From assembly GCA_902478425.1 (NCBI GenBank), contig CABSKV010000046.1, positions 1-10,901 of the forward strand: 10,901 bases of DNA, written 5' to 3'. The DNA comes from an uncultured Coriobacteriia bacterium. Its GTDB lineage: Bacteria > Actinomycetota > Coriobacteriia > Coriobacteriales > QAMH01. The position numbers were made by a program, and so were the translations under genes. Shown here one piece after another: positions 1 to 6,758 of this stretch. Within the stretch, counting starts at the first letter, position 1, and every line of letters begins with the position of its first letter. A model generated the notes under the pieces. That model worked only from the letters and a program-made list of their open reading frames with translations. It was not told the DNA's origin and ran no database searches.

Positions 1-88
1 GATTATACGCTAAAAACGATAAAGCCCGAGGCCCGCACGCTATGTATTGACGGATTTACGTGCCACCAAACTGTAATCTGTTTCTTTA

Positions 89-123
89 ATGAAACATTTC
101 ATCCGCAAGATTGCAGATATAAT
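89..123 (+). promoter_or_regulatory. Candidate promoter and small dyad upstream of the TAXI TRAP operon
   Basis: A perfect TATAAT hexamer lies at 118-123, which would place transcription start near 130 and give a leader of about 60 bases. No good -35 box sits 16-18 bases upstream; that place holds a dyad, ATGAAA-CA-TTTCAT at 89-102, with perfect 6-bp arms. A site there could bind an activator or repressor. A second, weaker promoter candidate is TTGACG at 47-52 with TGTAAT at 72-77, but its 19-base spacer is long. The rest of 1-190 is AT-rich and contains no convincing gene. The box is seen in the sequence; its use as a promoter is inferred. Confidence 0.45.
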
Positions 124-135
124 GCATAGAGTTTT

Positions 136-160
136 TCATGTATGCCCAAAACATGCATGA
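136..160 (+). other. Leader hairpin upstream of the TAXI binding-protein gene
   Basis: TCATGTATG at 136-144 pairs with CATGCATGA at 152-160, giving eight Watson-Crick pairs and one G-U pair around a 7-base CCCAAAA loop. If transcription starts near 130, the hairpin sits almost at the 5' end of the mRNA and about 17 bases before the ribosome-binding site at 178-182. The following bases, TTTGTCCC, are too poor in T for a terminator. A 5' stabilising stem or a protein-binding site is plausible; neither is shown. Confidence 0.4.
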
Positions 161-190
161 TTTGTCCCAGAAGAAAGAGGAGAGTTCAAC

Positions 191-1201
191 GTGAAAATGA
201 AGAAGAAGGGGCTTGCCTCCATCGTAGGCGTTCTCGCCTTGGCCATGGCGCTTTCGTTCGCTCTGGTCGGATGCGGCTCCAGCAACTCAGGTAGCGCTAG
301 CTCTAGCGCAGACAACGGCGGTAGCCTGCGTTTCGTGACCGGCGGCGAGTCGGGCACGTATTACGCCTTCGGTTCCGTCATCGCACAGCATGCGACGAAC
401 AACACCGACATCAGCATCACGGCGGCCTCGAGCGGTGGCTCGCAAGCCAACATCCAGGAGCTCGAGGACGGCACTGCCGAGCTCGGCTTCGCCCAGTCCG
501 ACGTCATGGCATACGCCTATGACGGCACCAACCTGTTCGAGGGCAAGCCCGTCACCACGTTCTCGACGCTTGGCGCCCTGTATCAGGAGCAGGTCCAGAT
601 CGTGACCTGCGATCCCAGCATCAAGTCCGTCGCGGACCTCAAGGGCAAGAACGTCTCCATCGGCGCTGCCGGCTCGGGCGTGTACTTCAACGCCATCGAC
701 ATCCTCGGTGCCTACGGCCTTTCCGAGAGCGACATCAACCCGACCTACCAGAGCTTCGGCGATTCCGCCAGCGCCCTCAAGGACGGCCAGATTGACGCCG
801 CCTTCATCGTCGCCGGTGCCCCCACCACGGCCATCACCGAGCTGTCCACCAGCAAGCAGGCCTACCTGATCTCGCTCGACCAGGCGCACATCCAGCAGCT
901 AATCGCCGAGAACAACTTCTACTCCGAGGCAGTCATCCCCGCTGGCACCTATGCCGGCCAGGATTCCGATGTCGTGACCGTCGGTGTTGACGCCGTCATC
1001 ATCGTCGACAACGCCGTTTCCGAGGAAGATGTCTACGCCCTGACGGCCGACATCTTCGACAACGCTCCCGATCTCATCGCGAACCATGCCAAGTACGCCG
1101 AGATCAGCCTCGAGAAGGGCGCGTCCGTCGCAAGCGTTCCGTATCATCCCGGTGCCGCGAAGTACTTTGCAGAGAAGAACATTACCGTTCCCACGAAGTA
1201 G
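191..1201 (+). CDS. TAXI family TRAP transporter solute-binding lipoprotein
   Basis: Extracytoplasmic substrate-binding component of a tripartite ATP-independent periplasmic (TRAP) transporter of the TAXI subfamily, 336 residues. The start is GTG with AGGAG at 178-182, eight bases upstream; an ATG two codons later is a weaker alternative. Residues 1-27 form a lipoprotein signal peptide with a basic start, a hydrophobic core and lipobox LVGC, so Cys28 would be lipidated and the mature protein anchored on the outer face of the membrane. A Ser/Gly-rich linker follows. The family core begins with TGGESGTYYAFG (50-61), the characteristic TAXI motif, followed by SSGGSQANIQEL (80-91) and an ELGFAQSDV segment (97-105) typical of the ligand cleft. 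The fused TRAP permease follows 115 bases downstream and is its expected partner. The ligand cannot be read from the sequence; some characterised TAXI proteins bind glutamate or related acids. Confidence 0.93.
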   Translation: MKMKKKGLASIVGVLALAMALSFALVGCGSSNSGSASSSADNGGSLRFVTGGESGTYYAFGSVIAQHATNNTDISITAASSGGSQANIQELEDGTAELGFAQSDVMAYAYDGTNLFEGKPVTTFSTLGALYQEQVQIVTCDPSIKSVADLKGKNVSIGAAGSGVYFNAIDILGAYGLSESDINPTYQSFGDSASALKDGQIDAAFIVAGAPTTAITELSTSKQAYLISLDQAHIQQLIAENNFYSEAVIPAGTYAGQDSDVVTVGVDAVIIVDNAVSEEDVYALTADIFDNAPDLIANHAKYAEISLEKGASVASVPYHPGAAKYFAEKNITVPTK

Positions 1202-1209
1202 TTTTGAGG

Positions 1210-1230
1210 TGATGATCTTCTAGATCATCA
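1210..1230 (+). other. Short hairpin just after the TAXI binding-protein gene
   Basis: TGATGATC (1210-1217) and GATCATCA (1223-1230) form a perfect 8-bp stem with a 5-base loop, starting eight bases after the stop codon. It is AT-rich and has no T-tract, so it is not a terminator by itself. Its place before the stronger hairpin at 1246-1293 suggests a 3'-end protection or processing element for the upstream mRNA. The structure is visible; the role is inferred. Confidence 0.4.
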
Positions 1231-1245
1231 AGCGTTTGTGTTAAG

Positions 1246-1302
1246 TCGAAGCCATGACGCGAGGGGTGCACCTGCCTTCCATCATGGCTTCGATGCTTTT
1301 TT
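1246..1302 (+). terminator. Terminator-like hairpin inside the TRAP operon
   Basis: TCGAAGCCATGA (1246-1257) and TCATGGCTTCGA (1282-1293) are perfect 12-bp complements separated by 24 bases, which themselves contain the palindrome GGTGCACC (1265-1272). The stem is followed by TGC and six T (1297-1302), a classical intrinsic terminator layout. It lies between the binding-protein gene and the permease gene, and the T-tract ends one base before the permease ribosome-binding site region. It therefore probably acts as a partial terminator that keeps permease expression below that of the binding protein, or as a 3' stabiliser. The large loop may weaken it. No separate promoter is evident between it and the permease start. 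Confidence 0.7.
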
Positions 1303-1316
1303 GAAGGGGAGACCGT

Positions 1317-3548
1317 ATGGCCGACAAGGTGAAGAGAAAGAAGACCGGCGTTGCGCCCACCGCGCAGCAGGACGTCGACGTGCGCGAGACCGTCGTCGAC
1401 TTGCCGCCCCGCCCCGGCGCTCCTAACCAGACCGAGGCGCAGACCGTCGAGGCCATCGAGGATTCCGACCTCATCGGCGAGGAGATCGAGACCGGCATCG
1501 CGACCGAAGAGGGCGCCGACATCATCATGGACAAGGATGGTACCCCGGTCGAAAGCGACGAGGCCGAGCAGATCCTGCGCAAGTTCGATCGCGAGTCCAA
1601 CACCCGTATCTGGGAGGGCGTCCCCAAGGTCATCGTGCGCGCCATTATGGCCATCTTCTCCGTCTACTGCATCGGCATGACGCTATTCAGCACCACCCTG
1701 CCCGAGGTCAAGCTCACGCTCTTCCTCGGATGCATCATCATCATCGGCTTTCTCGTCTACCCCGCCAACAAGAAGAAGGTTCGCACCAACCATATCCCCT
1801 GGTACGACATCCTGCTCATGATCATCGGAGCGGCATGTTTCTTCTACTTCGCGTTCAACGCGCTGCCCATCATCAAGCTCGGTACGCGCATCGACGAGGT
1901 CATGGTCATCATCGGCATCGTGGGCATACTCATCGTCGCCGAGCTCTGTCGTCGCAGCGTCGGCCTGCCCATCATCTTCGTGGTTGCAGCCCTGCTCATC
2001 TACGCGTTCTACTTCTTCGTGGCCGATCGTGGCATGGACCTCATGCTCGCCCTGCGCACCATCGTCTACCGCATGTTCTACACGACCAACGGCATCATCG
2101 GCACGCCCATCAACGTGTGCTACACCTATATCGTGCTCTTCATCATATTCGGCGCCTTCCTCGAGCGTACGGGCATCGCGGGCTTCTTCATCTCCCTGGC
2201 TAACCGCCTTGCCGGCTGGTCGAGCGGCGGCGCGGCCAAGGTCGCCGTCATCTCGAGCGCCCTGTGCGGCATGGTGAGCGGCTCGTCGGTCGGCAACACG
2301 GTCACGACTGGCTCGGTCACCATCCCTATGATGAAGAAGACCGGCTACCGGCCCGAATTCGCCGGTGCCGTCGAGGCAGCCTCCTCGACGGGCGGGCAGA
2401 TCATGCCGCCTATCATGGGTGCCGCCGCCTTCCTGATGGCCGAGTACATGGGCATCCCCTATATCGAGGTTGCCGCCAAGGCCATCATCCCCGCCCTGCT
2501 CTACTTCACGGGCATCTTCCTCGCGGTGCACCTCGAGGCTAAGAAGCTCCAGCTCAAGGGCATCCCGCGCGCCGAGCTCCCCAAGTGGAGCTACCTCGGC
2601 AAGAATTGCTATCTCGTCATTCCGCTCGTGCTGCTCGTCTGGCTCGTCGCCTCGGGCGCACGCACCATGGCCGTCTCGGCTGCCATCTCCATCGTTGGCG
2701 CCTTCGTCATCGGCTTCATCAACTTCTTCGTGACCGGCGTCAAGGAGCGTTCCGAGGGCCAGACCGTCGGCGGCGTCTTCGTCGACTCGCTCAAGATCGC
2801 ACTCGCGACGGGCTACGATGCGCTCATCGCGGGCGCCCGCAGCTGCGTCTCCGTTGCCGTGGCCTGCGCCATGGCCGGCCTCATCGCCGGTTGCATCACC
2901 GTCACCGGCCTGGCGGGCACCCTCATCAACGCCATCGTCAACTTCGCGGGCGACGCGACGATGATCGGCCTCGTGCTCACGATGCTGTGCTGTATCGTCT
3001 TGGGCATGGGCGTTCCCACGACGGCCAACTACTGCATCATGGCCTCCACCTGCGCGCCGATCCTCATCCAGCTCGGCTTGCCGGCCGTGGCCGCCCACTT
3101 CTTCGTCTTCTACTTCGGCATCGTCGCCGATATCACGCCGCCCGTCGCGCTCGCGGCATATGCGGGCAGCGCCATCGCCAAGTCAAATCCGATGAAGACG
3201 GCGTTCACGGCGAGCAAGATCGCCATCGCTGCGTTCATCGTGCCCTATATCTTCGCCTTCAACCCGATCATGCTGCTCGATGGCATGAGCGCCTGGTGGG
3301 AGATCATCATCCCGATCATCACCTCGCTCGTGGGCCTCTTCGGCATTGCCGCCGGTCTCAACGGCAATCTCTTCGAACGAATACCCATGCTCTTGCGCAT
3401 CGTGCTCATCGGCGGCGGTCTGGCGCTCATGATTCCGGAATCGATCACGGACATCATCGGCATCGCGATCATCGCCGCCGTCTTCGTCGTCCAATACGGG
3501 CTGGCACGCAAGAATCGCGTGGATAAAGCCCAGGAAGCTGACGAGTAA
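1317..3548 (+). CDS. TRAP transporter fused permease (4TM/12TM, TAXI type)
   Basis: Membrane subunit of the TAXI TRAP transporter, 743 residues, with the small DctQ-like and large DctM-like parts fused, as is usual for TAXI systems. It should move the substrate delivered by the upstream lipoprotein, driven by a sodium or proton gradient. The ATG is preceded by AAGGGGAG (1304-1311). Residues 1-84 are hydrophilic and rich in Asp/Glu, then the family's usual start appears as EQILRKFDRESNTR (84-97). Membrane segments begin near 104. DctM hallmarks are SGSSVGNTVTTGSVTIP (321-337), GQIMPPIMGAAAF (360-372) and, in the second inverted half, GMGVPTTANY (563-572) with DITPPVALAAYAG further on. The protein ends in hydrophobic segments and a charged tail. 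The long acidic N-terminus is the one odd feature; Met71 is a possible internal start but lacks a clear ribosome-binding site. Confidence 0.93.
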   Translation: MADKVKRKKTGVAPTAQQDVDVRETVVDLPPRPGAPNQTEAQTVEAIEDSDLIGEEIETGIATEEGADIIMDKDGTPVESDEAEQILRKFDRESNTRIWEGVPKVIVRAIMAIFSVYCIGMTLFSTTLPEVKLTLFLGCIIIIGFLVYPANKKKVRTNHIPWYDILLMIIGAACFFYFAFNALPIIKLGTRIDEVMVIIGIVGILIVAELCRRSVGLPIIFVVAALLIYAFYFFVADRGMDLMLALRTIVYRMFYTTNGIIGTPINVCYTYIVLFIIFGAFLERTGIAGFFISLANRLAGWSSGGAAKVAVISSALCGMVSGSSVGNTVTTGSVTIPMMKKTGYRPEFAGAVEAASSTGGQIMPPIMGAAAFLMAEYMGIPYIEVAAKAIIPALLYFTGIFLAVHLEAKKLQLKGIPRAELPKWSYLGKNCYLVIPLVLLVWLVASGARTMAVSAAISIVGAFVIGFINFFVTGVKERSEGQTVGGVFVDSLKIALATGYDALIAGARSCVSVAVACAMAGLIAGCITVTGLAGTLINAIVNFAGDATMIGLVLTMLCCIVLGMGVPTTANYCIMASTCAPILIQLGLPAVAAHFFVFYFGIVADITPPVALAAYAGSAIAKSNPMKTAFTASKIAIAAFIVPYIFAFNPIMLLDGMSAWWEIIIPIITSLVGLFGIAAGLNGNLFERIPMLLRIVLIGGGLALMIPESITDIIGIAIIAAVFVVQYGLARKNRVDKAQEADE

Positions 3549-3562
3549 AGGCGGTATCATTG

Positions 3563-3590
3563 AGCCCCCGGAAGTATCCGGGGGCTTGTT
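3563..3590 (+). terminator. GC-rich terminator hairpin after the TRAP permease
   Basis: AGCCCCCGGA (3563-3572) and TCCGGGGGCT (3577-3586) form a perfect 10-bp stem with a 4-base AGTA loop, 14 bases after the permease stop. The following TTGTT is a short, interrupted T-tract, so termination may be incomplete, but the stem is very stable. It separates the TRAP operon from the cation transporter gene that begins at 3621. The 34 bases between hairpin and that gene show no recognisable promoter. Confidence 0.75.
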
Positions 3591-3620
3591 GCAAGCACGC
3601 GTGAAAGACGACGAGAACAC

Positions 3621-4517
3621 ATGGCAACGGACGCGAACAACCCCAAGCTCGACGAGAAGCTCGTCATTCGCAAGCTCTCGCTCGTCGGCATCATCGGCAA
3701 CGTCTTTCTATCGGCGTTCAAGTTCTTCGCGGGCATCATCGGCAATTCGAGCGCCATGGTCTCCGATGCCGTCCACTCGCTCTCTGACGTCTTCGCGACC
3801 TTCATCGCCTTCCTCGGCGTCAAGTTCGGCCGACGCGCCGCTGACGCCTCGCACCCCTACGGACACGAGCGCATCGAGAGCCTCGCGGCCATCATGCTCG
3901 GCCTCGTGCTCGTGGTGACGGGCATAGGCATCGGCTGGGTCGGGCTCGAGAAGATACTTGCCGGCAATTACGAGAGCCTGCCCATACCCGGCATGATCGC
4001 ACTCGTCGCCGCCATCGTATCCATCGCCGTCAAGGAGGGCATGTTCTGGTACACGCGTCACTGGGCACGTACAATCCATTCCTCCGCCTTCGAAGCCGAT
4101 GCCTGGCACCATCGCTCCGATGCGATGAGCTCCATCGGCGCGCTCATCGGTGTCGGCGGCTCGATGCTCGGCTATCCCGTGCTCGACCCCATCGCCAGCG
4201 TCGTCATCTGCCTCTTCATCCTCAAGCAGGGTATCTCGATCATAGCCGATGGCCTGAAGAAGATGCTCGACACCTCCTGCGGCCCGCAGTTCGAGGAGAA
4301 GATCCGCGAGCTCGTCGACAACGAGGGCCAGGTGGAGCGCATCGACGTGTTGCGCACGCGCATGTTCGGTGACAAGGTATACGTCGACATGGAAATCGCG
4401 ATTGACGGCACGATGCAGCTCACGGACGCACACGCCATCGCCGAGCGCGTGCACGACGATATCGAGCACGCCTTCCCCGAGGTCAAGCACGTCATGATCC
4501 ACGTCAATCCCGCGTAG
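3621..4517 (+). CDS. Cation diffusion facilitator family metal exporter
   Basis: Inner-membrane divalent-metal/proton antiporter of the cation diffusion facilitator (CDF) family, 298 residues, a normal length. Six membrane segments are expected between about residues 20 and 215, followed by a cytoplasmic metal-binding domain (about 220-298). The TM2 motif is SDAVHSLSD (48-56) with His52 and Asp56 in the HxxxD arrangement. The TM5 motif ADAWHHRSDA (159-168) supplies His163 and Asp167. HPYGHERIE (78-86) is the conserved loop between TM2 and TM3. An HxxxD/HxxxD transport site resembles zinc-type CDFs more than manganese-type ones, which usually carry Asp or Asn at these places; substrate assignment remains an inference. 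The ATG has only a weak purine-rich leader (GACGAGAAC), suggesting low expression. A hydrolase gene follows 12 bases after the stop and is probably co-transcribed. Confidence 0.93.
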   Translation: MATDANNPKLDEKLVIRKLSLVGIIGNVFLSAFKFFAGIIGNSSAMVSDAVHSLSDVFATFIAFLGVKFGRRAADASHPYGHERIESLAAIMLGLVLVVTGIGIGWVGLEKILAGNYESLPIPGMIALVAAIVSIAVKEGMFWYTRHWARTIHSSAFEADAWHHRSDAMSSIGALIGVGGSMLGYPVLDPIASVVICLFILKQGISIIADGLKKMLDTSCGPQFEEKIRELVDNEGQVERIDVLRTRMFGDKVYVDMEIAIDGTMQLTDAHAIAERVHDDIEHAFPEVKHVMIHVNPA

Positions 4518-4529
4518 AACGAGGCAACC

Positions 4530-5729
4530 ATGCTCTACATGACAGACTTTCTCGAAAAGCAGCTCGCATCCTTCGAGGATCTTCCCTTCGGTGTCCTCGA
4601 CGCCACGGCGCTTTCGCAGGTCGCGATGGTGCATGCCAAGGACACCATGCCGCCCCTTCCCGGCAAGAAGCCGCATGCGGGCCTGCGCACGATCTTCGAC
4701 AGGCACGCCGAGAAGCCGCCCATTCACTTCATCGACATGCTGCGCGCGGAGTACTTCCCCACCATGTTCGCCAACCTGCTCAGCCCCACGAAGGCCAAGG
4801 AGGCGCTCTTCGGCGTTGCCGCCAGCCCGCGCTATCGCGACATGCTCGCGCTCGACTACCAGGACGTCTTCAACACCGCACGCCAGGTCCAGTTCGCCGC
4901 CATGACCTTTACGTACAAGGACCTGTTCACCTGCGTTTCGTTTCGCGGAACGGACACCTCGCGCGTGGGCTGGCGCGAGGACTTCAACATGGCGTTCACC
5001 ATGCCCGTTCCCGCACAAGACCTGGCCCTGCAATACCTCGAGGCCGTCGCCGCGCAGAGGCACCTGCCCGAGCCCCTCTACGTCGTTGGCCACTCCAAGG
5101 GCGGCAACCTTGCCGAATACGCGGCGCTATGTTGCTCACCACAGGTGCAGGAGCGCATCGCCCACGTCTACAACCTCGATGGCCCCGGCTTCAAGGCGGG
5201 CACCTTCACGCAGGCAGATTACGCTCCGCTGACAGGCAAGCTCACGAAGGTCGTCCCCGAGGAATCGCTCGTCGGCATCATGCTCGAGTCCGAGGCGCCC
5301 GTTCACGTGGCGAAAAGCGATGCCAGTGGGCTCGACCAGCACAGCGCGTTTACCTGGCAGGTCAACGACGAGCTAACCGACTTCGTCTACCTGCCCTCCC
5401 TGCCCAAGGCGACGCAGGTCACGGCCAAGACGTTGCATGCATGGCTATCCGGCTACGACGACGAGCAGCGCGAGCAAATCGTGGACGCGTTCTTCAAGGC
5501 CGTCCAGGCTTCGGGCGCGGAAAACCCCGTCGAGATACTCAACGGGGGATCGAAGGGGCTTTCGCTTCTACTCGAGGCATCGCGCAAGGTCGACCGCGCC
5601 GACCGCACGGTCCTGCTCACAGCCGCGCGCTCCTTCGTCAAGGCGCTCTCGCAAAACGCGGATGGCACGCTCGGCTTTGCCGCGAGCGCGATGAGCAACA
5701 TCGCCGATAGGCTCGCACCGGAAAAGTAG
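4530..5729 (+). CDS. Mbeg1-like (DUF2974) alpha/beta-hydrolase, putative lipase/esterase
   Basis: A 399-residue cytoplasmic serine hydrolase resembling the Mbeg1/DUF2974 group, which is related to lipase class 3. It starts at ATG with GAGG at 4521-4524, 12 bases after the cation transporter stop. FRGTD (138-142) matches the conserved strand-and-turn before the active site of class 3 lipases. VVGHSKGGNLAEYAA (185-199) is the nucleophile elbow with Ser189 in G-x-S-x-G. Asp217 in YNLDGPGF (214-221) and His271 in DQHSAF (269-274) are good candidates for the rest of the triad. About 130 residues precede the hydrolase core and roughly 120 helical, Ala-rich residues follow the putative His. There is no signal peptide or membrane segment. 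The natural substrate of this family is not established; lipid or ester hydrolysis is inferred from the motifs. The stop lies 21 bases from the convergent licB-like gene. Confidence 0.85.
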   Translation: MLYMTDFLEKQLASFEDLPFGVLDATALSQVAMVHAKDTMPPLPGKKPHAGLRTIFDRHAEKPPIHFIDMLRAEYFPTMFANLLSPTKAKEALFGVAASPRYRDMLALDYQDVFNTARQVQFAAMTFTYKDLFTCVSFRGTDTSRVGWREDFNMAFTMPVPAQDLALQYLEAVAAQRHLPEPLYVVGHSKGGNLAEYAALCCSPQVQERIAHVYNLDGPGFKAGTFTQADYAPLTGKLTKVVPEESLVGIMLESEAPVHVAKSDASGLDQHSAFTWQVNDELTDFVYLPSLPKATQVTAKTLHAWLSGYDDEQREQIVDAFFKAVQASGAENPVEILNGGSKGLSLLLEASRKVDRADRTVLLTAARSFVKALSQNADGTLGFAASAMSNIADRLAPEK

Positions 5730-5750
5730 CGGCCCCGCAGCGCGTGCCCT

Positions 5751-6728
5751 TTATGCTTCGTCCACTTGGCTTGCTCCACGGCCGAAGAGCTCGTTCCAGT
5801 CGCTCGCGGCAAGGATCGTGCCTCCGAGGATGACGACGCAGCACACGACCGACGCAATCGTGGGCACCGTGCCCTGCAAGACGAACGCGAACAGTACCGC
5901 CCATGCCGAGTAGCTGATGTTGAGCGCCATGGACTTGGCGGCTCCCAGCGGCGAGCTGATGGACTTGTAGTAGAACAGATATGATGCCGTGCCGGCCAGT
6001 GCCGCCAGGGCGACAACGCCCGTCGCCATTGACGGAAGGGCGCTTGCCGTAAACGCCCAGGCCCCGAATGCTGGAAGCACGACGATGGCGTAGACAAGCG
6101 CACTCGTGGTCTCGCGAATCTGTAGTGCCGTCTCGTTATCAACCGCGTCGTCGCGCATGCCCCATCCGCAGAGCACCGCCTCGCTTCCCCAGCCGAGCAC
6201 GCAGGCAGCTGCGCCCACCAGACCGATGACGGGGTCTCCCACCGTCTCGGCATCGGTCAGGGAGAGCACGCCCATTGCGACGATGCCGCCAAGTGCGCAT
6301 GCGAATGCAACGAGCTGCTTTGCGTTCATGCGCTCCTTGAGAATGATGAAGGAGAGGATCGCGCCCACGGCCGGATAGAACGCCGAGATGATGGCCGTAT
6401 AACCTGCACCGATGTTGTTGATGGCGATGACGTAACCGGTCATACCCACCGGTCCGCCCAGCAACGCGCCGAGCACAACCACCTTGCCGCTGCGAGTGCG
6501 CAGCGCAGCCCACGTGTCCTTGAGACGTCCGCGCACGCCCATGTAGAGCGCAAGCCACAGAGCGCAGAAGATGTCATGCAACGCCGATGACGCGATTGCG
6601 GCAAACGCAAACGCCTCGAGCGTGCCGATATAGGGCGACATCGTGAGCGCGATGCCCAAGATGACCGTGTCGAGTCCCCATAGCACGCCACTCGTCAAGC
6701 CGTACTTCACCTTGTTGAACGCACCCAT
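5751..6728 (-). CDS. licB: LicB-like choline permease (EamA/DMT superfamily)
   Basis: A 325-residue membrane protein with ten predicted hydrophobic segments arranged as two EamA repeats, typical of drug/metabolite transporters. It resembles the choline importer LicB of phosphocholine-decorating bacteria rather than a generic EamA protein: GALLGGPVGM (87-96), the FYPAVGAILSF segment (117-127), GWGSEAVL (179-186) and NISYSAWAVLFA (270-281) match LicB-like positions as I remember them. The start at 6728 has a perfect AGGAGG (complement of 6736-6741) seven bases upstream. It lies 30 bases downstream of the LicC-LicA fusion on the same strand, the context expected for choline uptake feeding choline kinase. 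A short charged tail follows the last segment. Specificity for choline rests on similarity and neighbourhood; another amino alcohol such as ethanolamine is not excluded. Confidence 0.85.
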   Translation of the reverse strand: MGAFNKVKYGLTSGVLWGLDTVILGIALTMSPYIGTLEAFAFAAIASSALHDIFCALWLALYMGVRGRLKDTWAALRTRSGKVVVLGALLGGPVGMTGYVIAINNIGAGYTAIISAFYPAVGAILSFIILKERMNAKQLVAFACALGGIVAMGVLSLTDAETVGDPVIGLVGAAACVLGWGSEAVLCGWGMRDDAVDNETALQIRETTSALVYAIVVLPAFGAWAFTASALPSMATGVVALAALAGTASYLFYYKSISSPLGAAKSMALNISYSAWAVLFAFVLQGTVPTIASVVCCVVILGGTILAASDWNELFGRGASQVDEA

Positions 6729-6758
6729 TCTGTTTCCTCCTCGTGCCCTACCGGAGCG

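Noticed and set aside
1683..3098. A 471-codon open frame on the minus strand, opposite the TRAP permease
   Set aside because: It is rich in Asp, Glu, His, Gly and Arg with no recognisable domain. It mirrors the GC-rich third positions of the clear permease gene, so it is a shadow frame.
2585..3526. A 313-codon plus-strand frame inside the permease, very rich in Arg and His
   Set aside because: It is an out-of-frame reading of the permease; the composition is the artefact expected from GC-biased codons.
3708..5093. A 461-codon minus-strand frame spanning the cation transporter and the start of the hydrolase
   Set aside because: It crosses two well-supported plus-strand genes and shows no family motif, signal or ribosome-binding site.
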